The notes: generated from the letters alone by a model not told the origin. A DNA stretch of 64,000 nucleotides from Ruminococcaceae bacterium HV4-5-B5C (GCA_900184925.1 FXYJ02000002.1:248001-312000), one strand, 5' to 3'. Numbered from the stretch's first letter, positions 35,103-46,067 are shown. Made by a program: numbers and translations.

Positions 35103-35627
35103 ATGAGCAGAATATTCTGGGGCTTCCTGTTTGTAATGATTCATATCAACATAACAGCCGGCAATTCCGTGATTCAGATTCTTCCTAATTTTATCGGCTT
35201 CTTTCTGATTTTAAGCGGAGTGGACGCGTTAAAAGATCTGGCGCCCGGATTTGAAAAAATCAGGGGTTGGGTTTTTCTGATGGCGCTGCTCGAAACCGTC
35301 GTCTGGCTGTTCAGTCTGGTGGGGCTTTTCCCGACGAACCGCCCTGTCACCGTGATTACGAGCATTGTGCTTCTTGCCCTTAGTTTGTATATTCAGTACT
35401 ACACGGTTGTCGGCATCCGGGAAATGGAAGAGGCGAAGAGACTGGACCTGAGCTCTGCCAGATTGTTTTCCATGTGGAAGATCACAGCGGTTTGCAGCGT
35501 GATTTCGTATATCGGTTCATTCCTGAACTGGCTGGGCGCCATCTTTATTATTCTATCGGTGGTCGCTGATCTGGCATTTTTATATTACCTGTGGCAGGCC
35601 AAAACGGTCTGCGAACAGGCCGGGTAA
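35103..35627 (+). CDS. Polytopic membrane protein of unknown function
   Basis: This 174-aa protein has five or six hydrophobic segments, starting with RIFWGFLFVMIHINI and ending near AIFIILSVVADLAFLYYLW. No charged catalytic motif stands out and no family is recognised. ATG 35103 lies behind AAAAGGGG; an upstream start at 35085 has no site. It is followed after 60 bases by an FMN reductase gene. Confidence 0.6.
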   Translation: MSRIFWGFLFVMIHINITAGNSVIQILPNFIGFFLILSGVDALKDLAPGFEKIRGWVFLMALLETVVWLFSLVGLFPTNRPVTVITSIVLLALSLYIQYYTVVGIREMEEAKRLDLSSARLFSMWKITAVCSVISYIGSFLNWLGAIFIILSVVADLAFLYYLWQAKTVCEQAG

Positions 35628-35687
35628 AACTGCTTTTCAGAAGAATAATGCGGGGCCGGAGATGAGAGGGGAGGGATTCAGGCGGAT

Positions 35688-36386
35688 ATGAAGATTACGG
35701 TAATCAATGGAACGCCCCAAAAAGGCATTACCTGCCACATGAAAGAAATGTTCCTCGACCGTTTGAGGGACGGAAGCAGCATCACGGAGTTTTACCCTGC
35801 CGATCTGCCGCCCTTCTGTCTCGGGTGCAAGAACTGTTTTCTTCGCGGCGAACAATTCTGCCCGCACGCGGCGAAGATGATGCCGATCTGGGAGGCAATG
35901 CTGGAATCGGACCTTCTGGTGTTTGCGTACCCCGTGTACGCGCTTCGGGCTCCGGCATCGATCAAATCGCTGCTTGACCATCTCTGTGTGCACTGGATGG
36001 TGCACCGGCCCGACGAACGGATGTTTTCCAAAACGGCGGTAATCCTGACGAACAGCGTGGGCGCTCCGAACGGTTCGGCGCAGAAGGATGTGCGAACGAG
36101 CCTCTCGTGGATGGGCGTTTCCGCCGTTTACACGTGCGGGGCCGGGATGATGGGCGACGTGATCTGGGACAAAATCTCGGATGAACACATCCGGATGCTC
36201 CGAAAAAAGACCGGCAGGCTGTATGAAAAAATCCGGAACACAAAGCCGCGGCACATGAAACTGAAGGAGCGCGTGGAATTTTCCATGTGTAAAAAGATAC
36301 ACCGGATGGTGCTCAAGGGCGAGGAAACGCCCAGCCTTGACAATCAGCACTACATCGACCGCGGCTGGATCAAAGCGGGAAAATGA
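35688..36386 (+). CDS. NAD(P)H-dependent FMN reductase-like flavoprotein
   Basis: This 232-aa protein has a flavodoxin-like fold: VINGTPQKG FMN-phosphate loop at about 5-13, a CLGCKNCFLRGEQFCPH cysteine cluster at 44-60, and FAYPVYALRAPASIKSLLDH, the usual flavin-binding strand and helix of the FMN_red/iron-sulfur flavoprotein group. It may carry electrons to quinones, disulfides or aromatics. The cysteine cluster could bind an iron-sulfur centre, as in iron-sulfur flavoproteins. Confidence 0.8.
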   Translation: MKITVINGTPQKGITCHMKEMFLDRLRDGSSITEFYPADLPPFCLGCKNCFLRGEQFCPHAAKMMPIWEAMLESDLLVFAYPVYALRAPASIKSLLDHLCVHWMVHRPDERMFSKTAVILTNSVGAPNGSAQKDVRTSLSWMGVSAVYTCGAGMMGDVIWDKISDEHIRMLRKKTGRLYEKIRNTKPRHMKLKERVEFSMCKKIHRMVLKGEETPSLDNQHYIDRGWIKAGK

Positions 36387-36461
36387 TTCGGGAACGAGGA
36401 TCAACAGACCGGGAACGCGGCAGGAAACGGACGAATTGTCTGAGACGGGAGAACAGCAACC

Positions 36462-37268
36462 ATGCAGAATATGGAACACCTGACTTTTCAAAACCTCGGC
36501 TGCCGGATTCACTACTGGTTCCGGAGCGGTTCCGGTGACAAATGGGTCTTCTTTTTTCACGGGGCTGGTTTAGACCATGCGATGTTTGAAGACCAGCTCG
36601 GTCTGTTTGACCCGGACTGGAATATCATTGCGTGGGACGCCCGCGGACACGGACTCTCCGAACTGAAGCCGGGCGAAAAGTTTCGGTTCTGTGACATGGT
36701 GAGCGACTGCCGGAAGCTGTTTGAGCTCTACTCGATTGACCGGGCGACCCTGATCGGGCAGTCGATGGGCGGCAACCTCGCGCAGGAAATTGCCTACCAA
36801 TACCCCGATTCGGTTGACCGCATGGTGTTGATCGACTGCGCAAAGAACACCGGGAAACTTACATACCCTGAAAAACTGGCGCTCAGATCGGCCCGGTTTC
36901 TGTTCGCCTGTTACCCGTGGAAAACTCTGATCCGCCAAAGCGCGGAGGCAAGCTCTAACACAGACGGCGTGCGGAAGTATATCTCGGACTGCTTTCAGAA
37001 GATGGACAAAAGCACATTCGTTGAAGTCATGCTGAATATGTCGGGAAGCTGTCTGCATGAAGATGCTCAGTACCGGTTTCTTAGGCCGGTTCTTCTGCTG
37101 TGCGGCGAAGATGACCGTCTGGGAAATATCCGAAAAGTGGCGGAACCGTGGGCAAAAGAAGACCCCAACTGTACTTTTCATTGGATTGCCCATGCAAGCC
37201 ACAACTCCAATCAGGACAACCCCACTGTGGTCAACCGGCTGATTACGGAATTTCTGAGCCTCATTTAA
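36462..37268 (+). CDS. Alpha/beta-hydrolase, first of a pair
   Basis: This 268-aa protein has an oxyanion loop FFHGAGLDHAMFE, AWDARGHGLSE, nucleophile elbow GQSMGG, acid CGEDDR and final His in AHASHNSNQD, so the Ser-Asp-His triad is complete. There is no signal peptide. The substrate (ester, lactone or C-C bond) cannot be read. A second hydrolase gene follows after 23 bases, suggesting co-expression. Confidence 0.8.
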   Translation: MQNMEHLTFQNLGCRIHYWFRSGSGDKWVFFFHGAGLDHAMFEDQLGLFDPDWNIIAWDARGHGLSELKPGEKFRFCDMVSDCRKLFELYSIDRATLIGQSMGGNLAQEIAYQYPDSVDRMVLIDCAKNTGKLTYPEKLALRSARFLFACYPWKTLIRQSAEASSNTDGVRKYISDCFQKMDKSTFVEVMLNMSGSCLHEDAQYRFLRPVLLLCGEDDRLGNIRKVAEPWAKEDPNCTFHWIAHASHNSNQDNPTVVNRLITEFLSLI

Positions 37269-37291
37269 AAGAGAAAAGCGGCGAAGAGAAA

Positions 37292-38104
37292 TTGTTCTAT
37301 CACGCAAAGAACGGCAGCGTAGCAATCGGAAACGCCCGGATGGACTATATTTCCTTTGGCAGCGGCCGAAAAAATCTCGTAATGATTCCCGGTTTGGGAG
37401 ACGCGCTGAAAACGGTTAAGGGCTCGGCAGATATTTTTGCAGTTGCATACCGAAAATTCACGAAGGACTTTACGGTGTATATTTTCGGCAGAAAGAGCCC
37501 CGTTGAAGACGGCTATTCCACAAGAGATATGGCAAGAGACGAAGCGGAGGCAATGAAAACGCTCGGTATTTCAAAAGCCTCTGTGATGGGAGTTTCACAG
37601 GGCGGAATGATCGCCCAGTATTTTGCCATCGATTACCCGGGGATGGTTGAAAAGCTCGTATTGGCCGTAACGCTGTCAAGACCCAACGATACGGTGCGGA
37701 GTGTGGTCGGCCGCTGGATTGCAATGGCCGAATCAAACGACTACAAAGGCATTGTGATTGACACGGCTGAAAAATCGTTCAGTGAGAAGCATATCAAAAA
37801 ATACAGGCTGCTGTACCCGATTCTCTGCAGAGTTGGCAGACCGAAGGATTTCAGCAGATTCATCATTCAGGCGAATTCCTGCATTCACCACAACGCGTTT
37901 CACGAGTTGGAAGGGATCAAGTGCCCGACACTGGTAATCGGGGGAGACAGCGACAGGGTCGTTGGAAAAGATTCATCAAAAGAAATAGCCAAGAAGATTC
38001 CGGACTCAAAACTGATTCTGTATCACGGGCTTGGGCATGCAGCATTTCAGGAAGCGAAGGATTTTAACAGCCGGGTTCTGGAGTTCCTGAGTTCGGACGC
38101 GTAG
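37292..38104 (+). CDS. Alpha/beta-hydrolase, second of a pair
   Basis: This 270-aa protein has MIPGLGDALKT (oxyanion region), nucleophile elbow GVSQGG, acid in GGDSDR and the final His in GLGHAAFQE. TTG 37292 is preferred because the frame from 37148 would run far into the upstream hydrolase gene, and AAGAG lies just upstream of the TTG. It is clearly diverged from its neighbour, so not a recent duplicate. Confidence 0.75.
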   Translation: MFYHAKNGSVAIGNARMDYISFGSGRKNLVMIPGLGDALKTVKGSADIFAVAYRKFTKDFTVYIFGRKSPVEDGYSTRDMARDEAEAMKTLGISKASVMGVSQGGMIAQYFAIDYPGMVEKLVLAVTLSRPNDTVRSVVGRWIAMAESNDYKGIVIDTAEKSFSEKHIKKYRLLYPILCRVGRPKDFSRFIIQANSCIHHNAFHELEGIKCPTLVIGGDSDRVVGKDSSKEIAKKIPDSKLILYHGLGHAAFQEAKDFNSRVLEFLSSDA

Positions 38105-38125
38105 CCGGAGAAAGAGGGAACAGAC

Positions 38126-38329
38126 ATGTATCTGTTATGGGGAATCGTTCTGATTGTGCTTGGGGCCATGATGCTGTGTGGGCCAAAGGTGTTCTATCAG
38201 ATTACCCAGGGCTGGAAAAATGATTCGGACGCGGAGGCGTCCCATCTGTTCATCATCAGCACAAGGGTGGGGGGCGTTCTGTTCGTGATTGCCGGAGTTG
38301 CGGCCGCAGTGGGGCAGTTTCTGAAATAG
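38126..38329 (+). CDS. Small DUF6199-like membrane protein
   Basis: This 67-aa protein has two membrane segments (LLWGIVLIVLGAMMLCGP and GGVLFVIAGVAAAVGQF). The linker ITQGWKNDSDAEASHLFIIS and a following R match the DUF6199 outline of a two-helix protein with a WK motif. ATG 38126 sits behind AGAGGGA. It ends the rightward run before the terminator at 38465. Confidence 0.6.
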   Translation: MYLLWGIVLIVLGAMMLCGPKVFYQITQGWKNDSDAEASHLFIISTRVGGVLFVIAGVAAAVGQFLK

Positions 38330-38464
38330 CGGCATAACGAGCTGAACGTCCTCGCTGAGAATGAAGAAGTCATGCGGTACTCTCTGTGAAAGCGTGTGCC
38401 GTTCAGGATTCTGATTTTAAGAAAAAGAACGCGGGAAGGGGACGTACCTTCCCAAAAAACAAAG

Positions 38465-38512
38465 GCCCCGTGTGCCTCCCGAAAAATCGGGAAGGCACAC
38501 GGGGCATCTTTT
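38465..38512. terminator. Strong bidirectional terminator
   Basis: An 18-base stem (GCCCCGTGTGCCT...) with an AAAA loop, followed by ATCTTTTC. It serves the end of the DUF6199-like gene and, reversed, the convergent esterase gene. Confidence 0.85.
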
Positions 38513-38525
38513 CTTGATGCGGAAA

Positions 38526-39716
<1,191 letters not shown>

Positions 39717-40874
39717 TTATTCCGCGAACAGAAGCGGCAAAAAGCTTCTGAGGCTGTAACGCCAGGTATCCCAGCAGTGATAGCCGGGGTGATGGTACGG
39801 CGTTACATGCGCGCCCGCTCTTTTCAGCTCGTCCATCTTTTCCATTGTGGGTTCGCACATGGGTTCCTGCTCGCCGCAGGAGACGAAAAACACACGGAAC
39901 GTGCGGTTGATCTCTTCCGCGTCATTGAAAAAGGCGGTGTAGTCGTACTCCGGGCGGGTAATGGGAAGCCCCCCGCTGAATACGCCGAGCGAAGCAAACA
40001 GGTCCGTGTGATGCATGGCGATGGAGAACGCCTGTGTGGAGCCCAGTGACAGACCGGCCACGGCACGGTTTTCGCGACCCGGGAGAACGCGGTATTTCTT
40101 TTCCACGAACGGAATGCAGTCGTTGATCAGTTCGGAGTCGAAGTCACCGGGGAAGAAGACGCTCTCCTTGCCCTCCACAAAGGCGTAGCCGGCGTTCATC
40201 ACAATCAGCATGCTGCGGCAGGCGCTTTCCGCGAGCAGGTTGTCGGCGATCAGATTGGCCTTTCCCTGCCAGATCCAGCCGGTTTCATCCTCTCCGACGC
40301 CATGCTGAATATAAAGAACGGGGTATTCTTTTTCGGGATGCTCTTCATAACCGGGCGGGGTATAGACCCAGCAGGCTTTCATGCGCCCGGTAACGGAAGA
40401 ACGGTAGAGCTCCATGCGGACGTCTCCGTGGGGGACGTTTTTCATCAGATAAAAATCGGAATCGTTGTCGGGCATTTCAAAATAATTGATGGCGTAGAAG
40501 CAGCCGTATCCGACCGGAGCGTCGGGATTGATGCAGCGGTTGCCGTCGACGAAATACTCATGGTAATGGAAACCTGCCGGGATTCCGGACACGGTAACGG
40601 ACCAGTATCCGTCTCCACACGGCTGCATGTCGTGTTTTTCGCTGCCCATATAGCCGCCAATGCCGGCCACCTGCACCTGCTTTGCGTCCGGTGCATAAAA
40701 GGTAAACTCCGCGTCGCCGTTTTCAAGGACCTTTACCCCGGGCTTTACACTGCGGTAATAAACTCCGGCATATCCGCCTTTGGAATCCAGCCGGATATCG
40801 GCGACCTTATTAATCGGATCGAAGAAAAGCATATGGGAATTTAAAATCTGGTTTTCAGCAATCGATTTTTCCAA
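39717..40874 (-). CDS. Two-domain esterase (E-set plus PF00756), paralogue 2
   Basis: This 385-aa protein is collinear with its neighbour: E-set domain with FTFYAPDAKQVQVAG, then YIQHGVGEDETGW, nucleophile in AGLSLGS and terminal PGYHCWDTW. There is no signal peptide, so it acts inside the cell. The GxSxGS variant instead of GxSxGG suggests a different acyl preference. It is first in its operon; the promoter at 41038-41065 shares the upstream region with the sugar ABC operon and carries a GCTAAA half-site in its spacer. Confidence 0.85.
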   Translation of the reverse strand: MEKSIAENQILNSHMLFFDPINKVADIRLDSKGGYAGVYYRSVKPGVKVLENGDAEFTFYAPDAKQVQVAGIGGYMGSEKHDMQPCGDGYWSVTVSGIPAGFHYHEYFVDGNRCINPDAPVGYGCFYAINYFEMPDNDSDFYLMKNVPHGDVRMELYRSSVTGRMKACWVYTPPGYEEHPEKEYPVLYIQHGVGEDETGWIWQGKANLIADNLLAESACRSMLIVMNAGYAFVEGKESVFFPGDFDSELINDCIPFVEKKYRVLPGRENRAVAGLSLGSTQAFSIAMHHTDLFASLGVFSGGLPITRPEYDYTAFFNDAEEINRTFRVFFVSCGEQEPMCEPTMEKMDELKRAGAHVTPYHHPGYHCWDTWRYSLRSFLPLLFAE

Positions 40875-41037
40875 TTGAATATCTCCCTTCTGTATCCATG
40901 ATCGTTTTAAAATAGCGGTGAACGGCTCGAAGAAGATCCGGCACAGGGCAAGGTGACCTCAAAGATGAATTCTGTTCATTCTGCTGCAAAAAGACATAAA
41001 ATAGGATGACTTTTTAGCGCTGCTTGCTTGATTTTTA

Positions 41038-41065
41038 ATTATAAACGTTTTAGCTATTTTGTAAA
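41038..41065 (-). promoter_or_regulatory. Promoter of the leftward esterase pair
   Basis: Minus-strand TTTACA (41060-41065), a 16-base spacer containing TAGCTAAAAC, and TATAAT (41038-41043). Confidence 0.55.
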
Positions 41066-41180
41066 TGGAAGAAAGGAAAATAATATAGTAAAAACATATA
41101 AATGTATACAAAACATGACTGTATTAATAGCAATATAGTATATTATATTCTGCAATAGACTAAATTTTGTTCGCTTCGTG

Positions 41181-41197
41181 TTGCTAATGTTTAGCAA
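41181..41197. promoter_or_regulatory. LacI-type operator palindrome
   Basis: TTGCTAATGTTTAGCAA: 7-base perfect arms with a 3-base centre, midway between the two divergent promoters. Similar palindromes lie at 41328-41340 and 49217-49230. Confidence 0.65.
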
Positions 41198-41280
41198 CAA
41201 AGGATAATGCCAAGAAACTCAGCGAAAATGACACTGTTTCGAGAAAATAGGCCATATATTATAAAAAACAGACAATATAG

Positions 41281-41309
41281 TTGACAAATAAAACAGATAA
41301 TTATATAAT
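41281..41309 (+). promoter_or_regulatory. Consensus promoter of the sugar ABC operon
   Basis: TTGACA (41281-41286), a 17-base spacer and TATAAT (41304-41309): a perfect sigma-A promoter, as expected for a gene kept off by a repressor. Confidence 0.8.
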
Positions 41310-41327
41310 AAATCAGCAACAGGGGCA

Positions 41328-41340
41328 GCTAAAGTTTAGC
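41328..41340. promoter_or_regulatory. Operator just after the predicted transcription start
   Basis: GCTAAAGTTTAGC, a perfect palindrome, about 12-25 bases downstream of the predicted start of the ABC operon: a classic repressor position. Confidence 0.7.
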
Positions 41341-41518
41341 GCACAAAAAGTAAGGAAGCGGAATTTCTAATTTTTTACTTTATAAGCATGCTAACTGCGT
41401 TATATTTTTTAGCACCCTGAATTCGTTCTTCTGAAAAGCGCGCTTGCTCTGGCGAAATCCGGCACACCCCGCACGGACAACGGCAAATTGAACGGAGTAA
41501 AGAAAGGAATCGGAAAGT

Positions 41519-42889
41519 ATGAAAATGTTGAAACGCTTTGTCGCAGTTTCGATGGCGCTGATGATGGTGCTTGGCGCTACTGCGTGCAGCAAAGGCAATT
41601 CTTCTTCCCAACCAGCTGCGTCTGACAAGAACACGAAGGAGCCTGTTACCATTGAGTTTTGGAACGGCTGGACTGGCCCGGACGCTGAGATGCTGAAAAA
41701 GCTGGTCAAAGAGTATAACGAGAAAAACACCGATGGCGTCACCGTTAAAATGGACATTATGGAATTCTCTTCCCTGACAGAAAAGCTGGCCGCGGCTCTT
41801 GCAAGCAACACAAACCCGCAGCTGCATCTCGGCTTCGCCCAGGGCGAATATACCATTGAACAGCAGTACATTCCAATAGACGGAGTTTTTGAGAAGACGA
41901 ATCTGAAAAAAACCGACTTCGATCAGGATATCCTGAAAAACTGCTATTACAACGGCCACCTGTATGGCCTCCCGTTCCAGATTACCTCCGAGTATCTCTT
42001 CTGGAACAAGGATCTCTTCAAAAAAGCCGGTCTCGACCCGGACAAGGCCCCGGCAACCTGGGAAGACCTTCTGCAGTACTCGAAGAAGATCGATGCGCTC
42101 GGCGACAACATCATCGGCGGCGGTTTCTCGTTTAACGACGGCATCGCCATCGGCAGCATTATACAGGATTACGGCGGAAACGTTGTCGGCGCTGACGGTG
42201 CTTCCTACAAGTCGGTACTGACCGACCCGATGTATCTCACCGCGAACAAACAGGCCATCGATCTGGTTCAGAGATTTACCCACCAGAACAAAAAGAACAT
42301 TTCCACCACGAAAACCGAGTCGAGCTTCCTCGCAGGCCGGTGCGGCATGATGATTGCCGGTTCCTGGGAACTGGCCGGCTGCAAGAAAAACAAGCTGAAC
42401 TACGGTATTTCGCTGATGCCGTCCGGCCCCAAAGGCGGCTTCCAGACTGCGTGGCCTGTCTCCATGTGCGTCATGAAGAACACAACCGGCCGTAAACTTG
42501 AAGCCTGCTACTCCTTCCTGAACTACTGGAACAACAACCTCGAAAACAAGATCGCGGGCAACGGGAATTCCCCGGCGTTCCAGTGGACACAGCAGCAGGG
42601 TTATCAGCCGTACCTCCTCTCTGTTGCGAACGACACCAAGCTCACAAGCGACAAAGACTATCAGGTGACGAGCTCTTACATCAAGCATTACCAGAACTAC
42701 TACCCGGCAACCTTCTGGAATGCGTATCTCCTCAGCACACAGATTCTGCAGCCCATCGGTGAAAATGTGGGCAATGACAAGATGACGGTTGATCAGGCTC
42801 TTGAGGCCTCCAAAAATGACCTTGACAAGATGATCACCCAGATGAAGCAGACTGAAAAAACCGGAGCCACCGCAAGCTCCAGCAAATAA
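41519..42889 (+). CDS. Sugar ABC transporter, family-1 substrate-binding lipoprotein
   Basis: This 456-aa CUT1-type binding protein has a lipoprotein signal ending GATAC (acylated C23), then ITIEFWNGWTGP-like strand, TLMEF-type groove residues and LPFQITSEYLFWNKDLFKKAGLD, the standard MalE/MsmE-like signature. It captures oligosaccharides, here most likely arabinoxylan fragments given the esterases and GH51. ATG 41519 follows AAAGGA. Operon order: binding protein, two permeases, esterase. No ATPase is encoded, so a shared MsmK-type ATPase elsewhere is expected. Confidence 0.9.
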   Translation: MKMLKRFVAVSMALMMVLGATACSKGNSSSQPAASDKNTKEPVTIEFWNGWTGPDAEMLKKLVKEYNEKNTDGVTVKMDIMEFSSLTEKLAAALASNTNPQLHLGFAQGEYTIEQQYIPIDGVFEKTNLKKTDFDQDILKNCYYNGHLYGLPFQITSEYLFWNKDLFKKAGLDPDKAPATWEDLLQYSKKIDALGDNIIGGGFSFNDGIAIGSIIQDYGGNVVGADGASYKSVLTDPMYLTANKQAIDLVQRFTHQNKKNISTTKTESSFLAGRCGMMIAGSWELAGCKKNKLNYGISLMPSGPKGGFQTAWPVSMCVMKNTTGRKLEACYSFLNYWNNNLENKIAGNGNSPAFQWTQQQGYQPYLLSVANDTKLTSDKDYQVTSSYIKHYQNYYPATFWNAYLLSTQILQPIGENVGNDKMTVDQALEASKNDLDKMITQMKQTEKTGATASSSK

Positions 42890-42990
42890 TACTGCACCCA
42901 CACTCCATGGCAGGCGGCGGATGCCGTCTGCCATGACCTTAATTGAAAAGAAAATCGGAATCCAACCGACTGCGTTAGGGAGGTCTGACC

Positions 42991-43902
42991 GTGAGCTGGG
43001 GTAAAAGACTGACGGGATACTGGAACAAGCCGCAACATGCCGCTTATCTTTTTATCGCGCCTGCCGTTCTTATTATAACTTTGTTTTGCATCGTTCCGAT
43101 GCTGGCTTCTTTCGGAATCAGCACGATGAATATTACGACATATTTCACGAGCTCGAAATTTGTCGGATGGGGCAACTTCGCGGAAGCGTTCCACGACAGT
43201 AAATTCCTCAACAGCTGGAAAGTCACGGGCATTTACACTGTCTGCGTCGTTCCGATTATGATTTGCTTCGCGCTGTTCATGGCGGCTCTCGTCAACTCCG
43301 AAAGACGAAGCGATAAATTTTTCCGCACCATCTTTATTCTGCCGATCATTTGTTCCTCCACGGTAACCGGTCTGATGTGGAAACTGTTTCTGGACCCGAA
43401 CATCGGCTGGGGAATTTACGCCATGGAAAAGCTCGGACTGCCGAGCATGGACATTTTTTCGAATGTGAAACTCGCAATTTTCGGTATTGTATTTATTACC
43501 GTCTGGAGCGGCTTCGGCGTGAGCTGCATGATCCTTGTTGCAGCCATGCAGGGAGTGTCCACTTCACTGTATGAAGCGGCAAGCCTCGACGGTGCAAATG
43601 CCTTCCAGAAATCGCTGCATGTTACAATCCCCGGCATCTCCAGCACACTCTGGTTCATTCTGATTACGCAGATCATTGCCTCCTTTCAGGTGTTCGACCT
43701 GGTGTATGTCATTACAAACGGCGGCCCGGCGCACTCTACGGAGACGGTGGTCAGCTATGTTTACAGCAATGCGTTCACCACGAACAACCGTCTCGGCTAC
43801 TCCACGGCTATGTCGGAAGTTCTGTTTGTTGTAATTCTGCTGGTAACGGTTCTGCTTTACTCGCGGATGCTGGCCCAGGAAAAGAACGGCGGTGCTCAAT
43901 AA
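42991..43902 (+). CDS. Sugar ABC transporter permease, MalF/UgpA type
   Basis: This 303-aa protein has six membrane helices. The ATPase-contact (EAA) loop reads YEAASLDGANAFQKSLHVTIPG around residues 192-213. It forms half of the CUT1 oligosaccharide channel. GTG 42991 is preceded by GGGAGG. Its stop overlaps the next ATG by one base (TAATG), so the two permeases are translationally coupled. Confidence 0.9.
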   Translation: MSWGKRLTGYWNKPQHAAYLFIAPAVLIITLFCIVPMLASFGISTMNITTYFTSSKFVGWGNFAEAFHDSKFLNSWKVTGIYTVCVVPIMICFALFMAALVNSERRSDKFFRTIFILPIICSSTVTGLMWKLFLDPNIGWGIYAMEKLGLPSMDIFSNVKLAIFGIVFITVWSGFGVSCMILVAAMQGVSTSLYEAASLDGANAFQKSLHVTIPGISSTLWFILITQIIASFQVFDLVYVITNGGPAHSTETVVSYVYSNAFTTNNRLGYSTAMSEVLFVVILLVTVLLYSRMLAQEKNGGAQ

Positions 43903-44768
43903 TGTCGGAAAATGTTGAAGCAATTCACCTGAGAAAACATTATAAGCCTTCTGAAATCGCGCTGAAGGCTCTGAAGTATGTGTTCCTCCTCTGCATCGCC
44001 CTGGTCGTTCTGCTCCCTGTTCTCTGGATGAGCCTTTCGGCGTTCCGGCCGGCCGACCAGATTACGATCTTCCCGCCGAACTTTTTCCCGACTGTCTGGT
44101 CTGCGGAAAACTTTCAGCAGGTTATGGATGAAATCCCGGTTGTTACTTATGTAATCAACACCGCAAAATACGCGGTCATTGTCACGGCTCTTTCCCTTCT
44201 GTTCAACTCCATGGCGGCCTATGCGTTCGCCAGAATCAACTTTAAAGGGAAAAACGTGATTTTTACCGTTCTGATTGCTTCCATGATGATCCCGTTCCAG
44301 GTCATTATGATCCCGCTTTTCATGGAACTGCATTTTATGGGTCTGTATGACACCTATGCGGGCATGATCATCCCCAAATGCGCCGCCGTGGTGGGCATCT
44401 TCTTCATGAGATCGTTTTTCTACACGCTGCCCCGGCAGCTGGAAGAAGCCGGACGGCTTGACGGTCTGACCGAATTCGGAATCTTTTTCCGCATTATTCT
44501 TCCTCTGTGTAAATCGGCGCTGATTACTCAGGTGGTGCTGACGCTTACCGGATGCTGGAACGACCTGCTTTGGCCGCTGCTGATGATCAGCTCGCCGGAA
44601 AAGCGCATGCTGTCGAACGGCATTGTTTATTTCGTCGGGCAGGACGTCACCCAGTACGGCCCGTCGTTCGCCGCGGGCGTGATTTCGATTATTCCGCTGC
44701 TGATCATGTTCATTTTCGGGCAGAAATACTTTGTCAACAGCATTGTTTCCACCGGTATGAAAGAGTAG
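43902..44768 (+). CDS. Sugar ABC transporter permease, MalG/UgpE type
   Basis: This 288-aa protein has six helices and an EAA loop, EEAGRLDGLTEFGIFFRIILP, near residues 188-208. It pairs with the upstream MalF-type permease. The Gly-Met-Lys-Glu end is usual for the family. The esterase gene at 44823 follows after 54 bases on the same strand, linking uptake to deacylation. Confidence 0.9.
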   Translation: MSENVEAIHLRKHYKPSEIALKALKYVFLLCIALVVLLPVLWMSLSAFRPADQITIFPPNFFPTVWSAENFQQVMDEIPVVTYVINTAKYAVIVTALSLLFNSMAAYAFARINFKGKNVIFTVLIASMMIPFQVIMIPLFMELHFMGLYDTYAGMIIPKCAAVVGIFFMRSFFYTLPRQLEEAGRLDGLTEFGIFFRIILPLCKSALITQVVLTLTGCWNDLLWPLLMISSPEKRMLSNGIVYFVGQDVTQYGPSFAAGVISIIPLLIMFIFGQKYFVNSIVSTGMKE

Positions 44769-44822
44769 CTTTTGTGAAACTGTGGTGGCCATGAACAGGC
44801 GAATTGAGGAAGGAGTTTGGCT

Positions 44823-45962
44823 TTGGATATTAAAAATCAGGCATTTTACGGGCATGCGCTTTTCTTTGAGCCCGCCTACATGCAGATGAGATTTTACAGC
44901 GGTCCGGACGGAAACGGCCCGCGTCATTATCAGGCGCCCGCCGGAGTGCAGCCTCTGGAAAACGGCGACGTAAGGTTCACATATTACGCACCGGCGGCTC
45001 ACAGTGTGGAAGTGGCCGGTCTGGACGGCTCCATGATGAGCGGTGAACGGCATGCGCTCAGGCCCGTCGGCGACGGCTTCTGGCAGGCCGACGTCTCCGG
45101 AATTCCCGAAGGCTTTCACTACCACGTCTATTATCTGGACGGGAACCGCGTCCCCAACCCGCAGGCTCCGTTCGGCTACGGCTGCCATGAGGTCATCAAT
45201 TTCTTCGAGCAGCCGGGAACGGACGATTTCTACCTGGAAAAGGACGTTCCGCACGGCTCCGTTCACATGCATATCTTCCGTTCCTCACGGACCGGAAACA
45301 CACGCAACTGTCTTGTTTACACCCCTCCCGGGTATGAAACGCAGCCGGGGAAAACATATCCGGTGCTGTACCTCCACCACGGCGGCGGGGAGAATGAGAC
45401 CGGCTGGGTCTGGCAGGGAAAAATCAATTACATCATGGACAACCTGCTTTCGGAGCACAAATGCAAAGAAATGATCATCGTGATGAATTCTCTGTATGAT
45501 GTGAATGACCGTCACCCCGATCCGTTCCTGCCGGGCGATTATGACAGCATGCTGGTCAACGACTGCATGCCCATGATTGAGAAACTGTACCGGGTTCAGC
45601 CCGGGCCGGACCGCAGGGCCATCGCAGGGCTTTCGATGGGTTCTTACCAGTCTCTGACCAGCGGCCTGAAGCACATGGACCTTTTCGCCAATATCGGCGT
45701 GTTCAGCGGTGCGCTGGATATGCGCTGGTACAGCGATTTCGACCAGTTTGAGGCGTTTGAGGATGCGGAGAAGTTCAAAAAGCACATCAAGGTCTTCTTT
45801 GTTTCCGTTGGTGAGCAGGAAAACATTTATGAACAGATTCAGGGAAACCTGGCGTACCTGAAAGACAAGGGAATTCCTTTCCGGTATTACAGCTGCCCGG
45901 GTCTGCATGAGTGGACTGTCTGGAGAAAGAGCGTAAAGGAATTTTTGCAGATCATTTTCTGA
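44823..45962 (+). CDS. Two-domain esterase (E-set plus PF00756), paralogue 3
   Basis: This 379-aa cytoplasmic protein has the same plan as the genes at 38526 and 39717: E-set domain (FTYYAPAAHSVEVAG, FHYHVYYLDG), YLHHGGGENETGW, nucleophile in AGLSMGS and terminal PGLHEWTVW. TTG 44823 is chosen over TTG 44817 because GAAGGAG is 7 bases away. Its place at the end of the sugar ABC operon supports action on the imported oligosaccharide. Confidence 0.85.
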   Translation: MDIKNQAFYGHALFFEPAYMQMRFYSGPDGNGPRHYQAPAGVQPLENGDVRFTYYAPAAHSVEVAGLDGSMMSGERHALRPVGDGFWQADVSGIPEGFHYHVYYLDGNRVPNPQAPFGYGCHEVINFFEQPGTDDFYLEKDVPHGSVHMHIFRSSRTGNTRNCLVYTPPGYETQPGKTYPVLYLHHGGGENETGWVWQGKINYIMDNLLSEHKCKEMIIVMNSLYDVNDRHPDPFLPGDYDSMLVNDCMPMIEKLYRVQPGPDRRAIAGLSMGSYQSLTSGLKHMDLFANIGVFSGALDMRWYSDFDQFEAFEDAEKFKKHIKVFFVSVGEQENIYEQIQGNLAYLKDKGIPFRYYSCPGLHEWTVWRKSVKEFLQIIF

Positions 45963-45994
45963 CCCCGGCCGGAAAATTGCCGCGGGGAAGTGAA

Positions 45995-46023
45995 TTGATT
46001 TTTCTTCTGGAAAAGCGTAAACT
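45995..46023 (+). promoter_or_regulatory. Promoter of the LacI-family gene
   Basis: TTGATT (45995-46000), a 17-base spacer and TAAACT (46018-46023), about 45 bases before the start. Confidence 0.5.
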
Positions 46024-46067
46024 GTAATCATAAAATGAGCGGCGGCGGCCGGAAGCGAGGGATTTTT